Source: Deltaproteobacteria bacterium | Lineage (GTDB): Bacteria; Desulfobacterota; Anaeroferrophillalia; Anaeroferrophillales; Tharpellaceae | Assembly: GCA_016938065.1 (NCBI GenBank) | Contig: JAFGVI010000047.1 | Coordinates: 1 to 54,064 of the forward strand | DNA: 54,064 nt | Direction of reading: 5' to 3' | In this document: piece after piece, positions 52,748 to 54,064 of the stretch | How positions within the stretch are numbered: position 1 is the stretch's first letter | How the letters are laid out: the number at the start of each line of letters is the position of its first letter | Translations under genes and position numbers: made by a program | The notes under the pieces: generated by a model | What the model saw: the letters and a program-made list of their open reading frames with translations, nothing else | Told to the model about the DNA's origin: nothing | Database searches by the model: none

Positions 52748-54064
52748 ATGAAGAAAGACCTGTTCCGTTCCGCCCGGCTGCGCATCCGGGTGATTGCTCT
52801 GCTGAGCCTTGTGTTGCTTGCTCTGGGATTCTTCCTGTTTTTTACCAGCTATCGCGCCCAGATGAGAATGCAGGAGGCCACGCTCGACCGCTGGAGCCAC
52901 GACAGTCAGCGCCGGGCGGCAGCCCTCTCGTATTTTTATACGGAACGTCGTAACGAAGTTGTTTCGCTGGCCGAAAATCCCACGGTTACCTCATTTTTTC
53001 TCAATAAGTCTCTAGGTATGTCCATCCGTTACGGTCTGGGCAGCACCCTGAATAATATCACTTCTGTTTTTGACCGCCTGCTGGCCAGCCGCCGTCTGGG
53101 CGAGGACCGGATCTACCGGGCCCTAGTTTTGCTTGACGACCGGGGGGCGGTGTTGACTTTGAGCCGGGGCGAAGGCATGGATTTAAACGAAACCAGCAGG
53201 CCCTGGCCGGAATACCTGACTCCGGGAAATTCCCGGCCGGAAATCCTGGCCCGCGAAGCCGGTGGGGCCGAGCCCGAGGTGGTGATCAGCGCCCCGGTTT
53301 TTTTCAACCAGAATTATGCCGGGCAGTTGCTGTGCTGGATTGATTATCGGGTTGCTTTCCGGGTTTTTGTTTCGGTTTCCACCAGCAGCGAACATCATGC
53401 CTGTATCATCTCCGCCCTGGGGCAGCATTTCTGTGATGTCGACCCTGCCCAGGCATTGTGCGAGCCCCAGCTTCCCGAGCCCTTGCCGGAGTTCGGGCGG
53501 CCGCATCCGGCCCCGAGGAATCAGGGTCCGGCCAGCATGGTTCTGGCCGAGAAAGTTGAAAATACGCCTTTTATCCTTCTGGAAAGCATGAGCAAAGACG
53601 CTCTGGGTTATTACGCTCCGGAAAAATTTATTGCCTATCTCCTGTTTTTTGCCCTGGCGACCATTGCTATTGCGGCTCTTTTGCTACGCTATCTGGTGCT
53701 TAATGCCCGTCTAACCGAGGTCGTGCGCCGGGAAAACGAGGTGGCCGAAAAGAATCTACTGCTCGAAAAAGAGATTACCGAGCGCCTGCGCAGCGAGGTC
53801 GAACTGGCTGAAAGCCGCCAGCGCCTGACTCTGGTTCTCCAGGGTGCCGAAATTGGTTTCTGGGACTGGAACATCGAAGCCGATGAAGTAGTATACAACC
53901 GCCGGCTTTCGGAAATGATTGGCTACGAAGTGGGAGAACTTCCGGCTCGGGCCAGTTCCTGGCAGGAGCTTATTCATCCGGATGACCGGGGCGTTGTTCT
54001 GACCGCGCTTAAGGCACATCTGCGCGGGGAAACCGAAATCTATGAGTCCGAGCACCGCGCCCGC
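52748..54064 (+). CDS. Membrane histidine kinase with PAS domain, 3' end cut
   Basis: A 439-residue open piece that runs off the window. TM1 at about 12-35 (IALLSLVLLALGFFLFFTSY), a large extracytoplasmic sensor of about 260 residues (RRAAALSYFYTERRNEVVSLAENP, LVLLDDRGAVL and IDYRVAFRVF fit a dCache/double-PAS-like fold), TM2 at about 300-320 (LLFFALATIAIAALLLRYLVL), a coiled-coil, then a PAS domain starting LVLQGAEIGFWDWNIEADEVVYNRR and ending at the edge. The kinase core is beyond the window, so the kinase call is inferred from architecture. ATG 52748 is in frame with the receiver fragment. Confidence 0.8.
   Translation, partial: MKKDLFRSARLRIRVIALLSLVLLALGFFLFFTSYRAQMRMQEATLDRWSHDSQRRAAALSYFYTERRNEVVSLAENPTVTSFFLNKSLGMSIRYGLGSTLNNITSVFDRLLASRRLGEDRIYRALVLLDDRGAVLTLSRGEGMDLNETSRPWPEYLTPGNSRPEILAREAGGAEPEVVISAPVFFNQNYAGQLLCWIDYRVAFRVFVSVSTSSEHHACIISALGQHFCDVDPAQALCEPQLPEPLPEFGRPHPAPRNQGPASMVLAEKVENTPFILLESMSKDALGYYAPEKFIAYLLFFALATIAIAALLLRYLVLNARLTEVVRRENEVAEKNLLLEKEITERLRSEVELAESRQRLTLVLQGAEIGFWDWNIEADEVVYNRRLSEMIGYEVGELPARASSWQELIHPDDRGVVLTALKAHLRGETEIYESEHRAR

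Overview
The window looks like a chromosomal segment of an anaerobic or facultative Gram-negative bacterium of the Desulfobacterota/deltaproteobacterial type. This is an inference from three things. (1) The F1Fo-ATPase operon has paired b and b' subunits, with a signal-peptide-like b subunit, and lacks the a and c genes. (2) The order ffh-rpsP-khpA-rimM-trmD-rplS-rnhB-yraN is conserved. (3) A Tat-exported NiFe hydrogenase and a haem-binding chemoreceptor are present. Species cannot be named from the sequence.

Layout. 1-1034 (+): the end of a secreted protein with Ig-like repeats, cut by the window edge. 1072-21681 (-): a long run of housekeeping genes. In transcription order these are glmU, glmS, a ClC channel/transporter with CBS domains, a UvrD/PcrA helicase, then the ffh to yraN translation block, a small coiled-coil protein, an HD phosphohydrolase, a branched-chain amino acid ABC transporter (livKHMGF), leucyl aminopeptidase and a glycosyltransferase. 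21779-27927 (-): atpF'-F-H-A-G-D-C, ending in a strong terminator. 28431-36155 (+): a ten-gene Mrp/Mbh-like cation/proton antiporter operon. 36165-42852: an LpoA-like lipoprotein, a von Willebrand A protein, and a Cpx-like two-component system divergent from a CpxP/Spy-like gene with a CpxR-type box between them. 42949-48871 (-): NiFe hydrogenase (large subunit, then small), c-haem chemoreceptor, radical SAM protein and RNase PH.

48970-49980 is a scrap zone. It holds a CoA-transferase fragment, a 3' stub of a 5S rRNA with its terminator, and an IS66-type transposase N-terminus, with no intact gene. From 49984 to the end (+) there is a signalling group: an NtrC-type sigma-54 activator, a family 3 solute-binding protein, a broken receiver domain and a membrane histidine kinase with a PAS domain that runs off the window.

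How the genes may work together. Ion and energy metabolism dominates: ATP synthase and a multi-subunit antiporter are divergent, sharing one intergenic region, and hydrogenase and haem chemoreceptor are adjacent on one strand. Amino-acid uptake and peptide hydrolysis (liv plus pepA) form a second unit. The most unusual single observation is the livG ATPase, which carries about 135 extra residues with four predicted membrane helices between Walker A and the Q-loop. Other notable points are a hydrogenase large subunit that stops exactly at the mature C-terminal histidine, a ClC protein with several altered key residues, and the remnants beside the hydrogenase.
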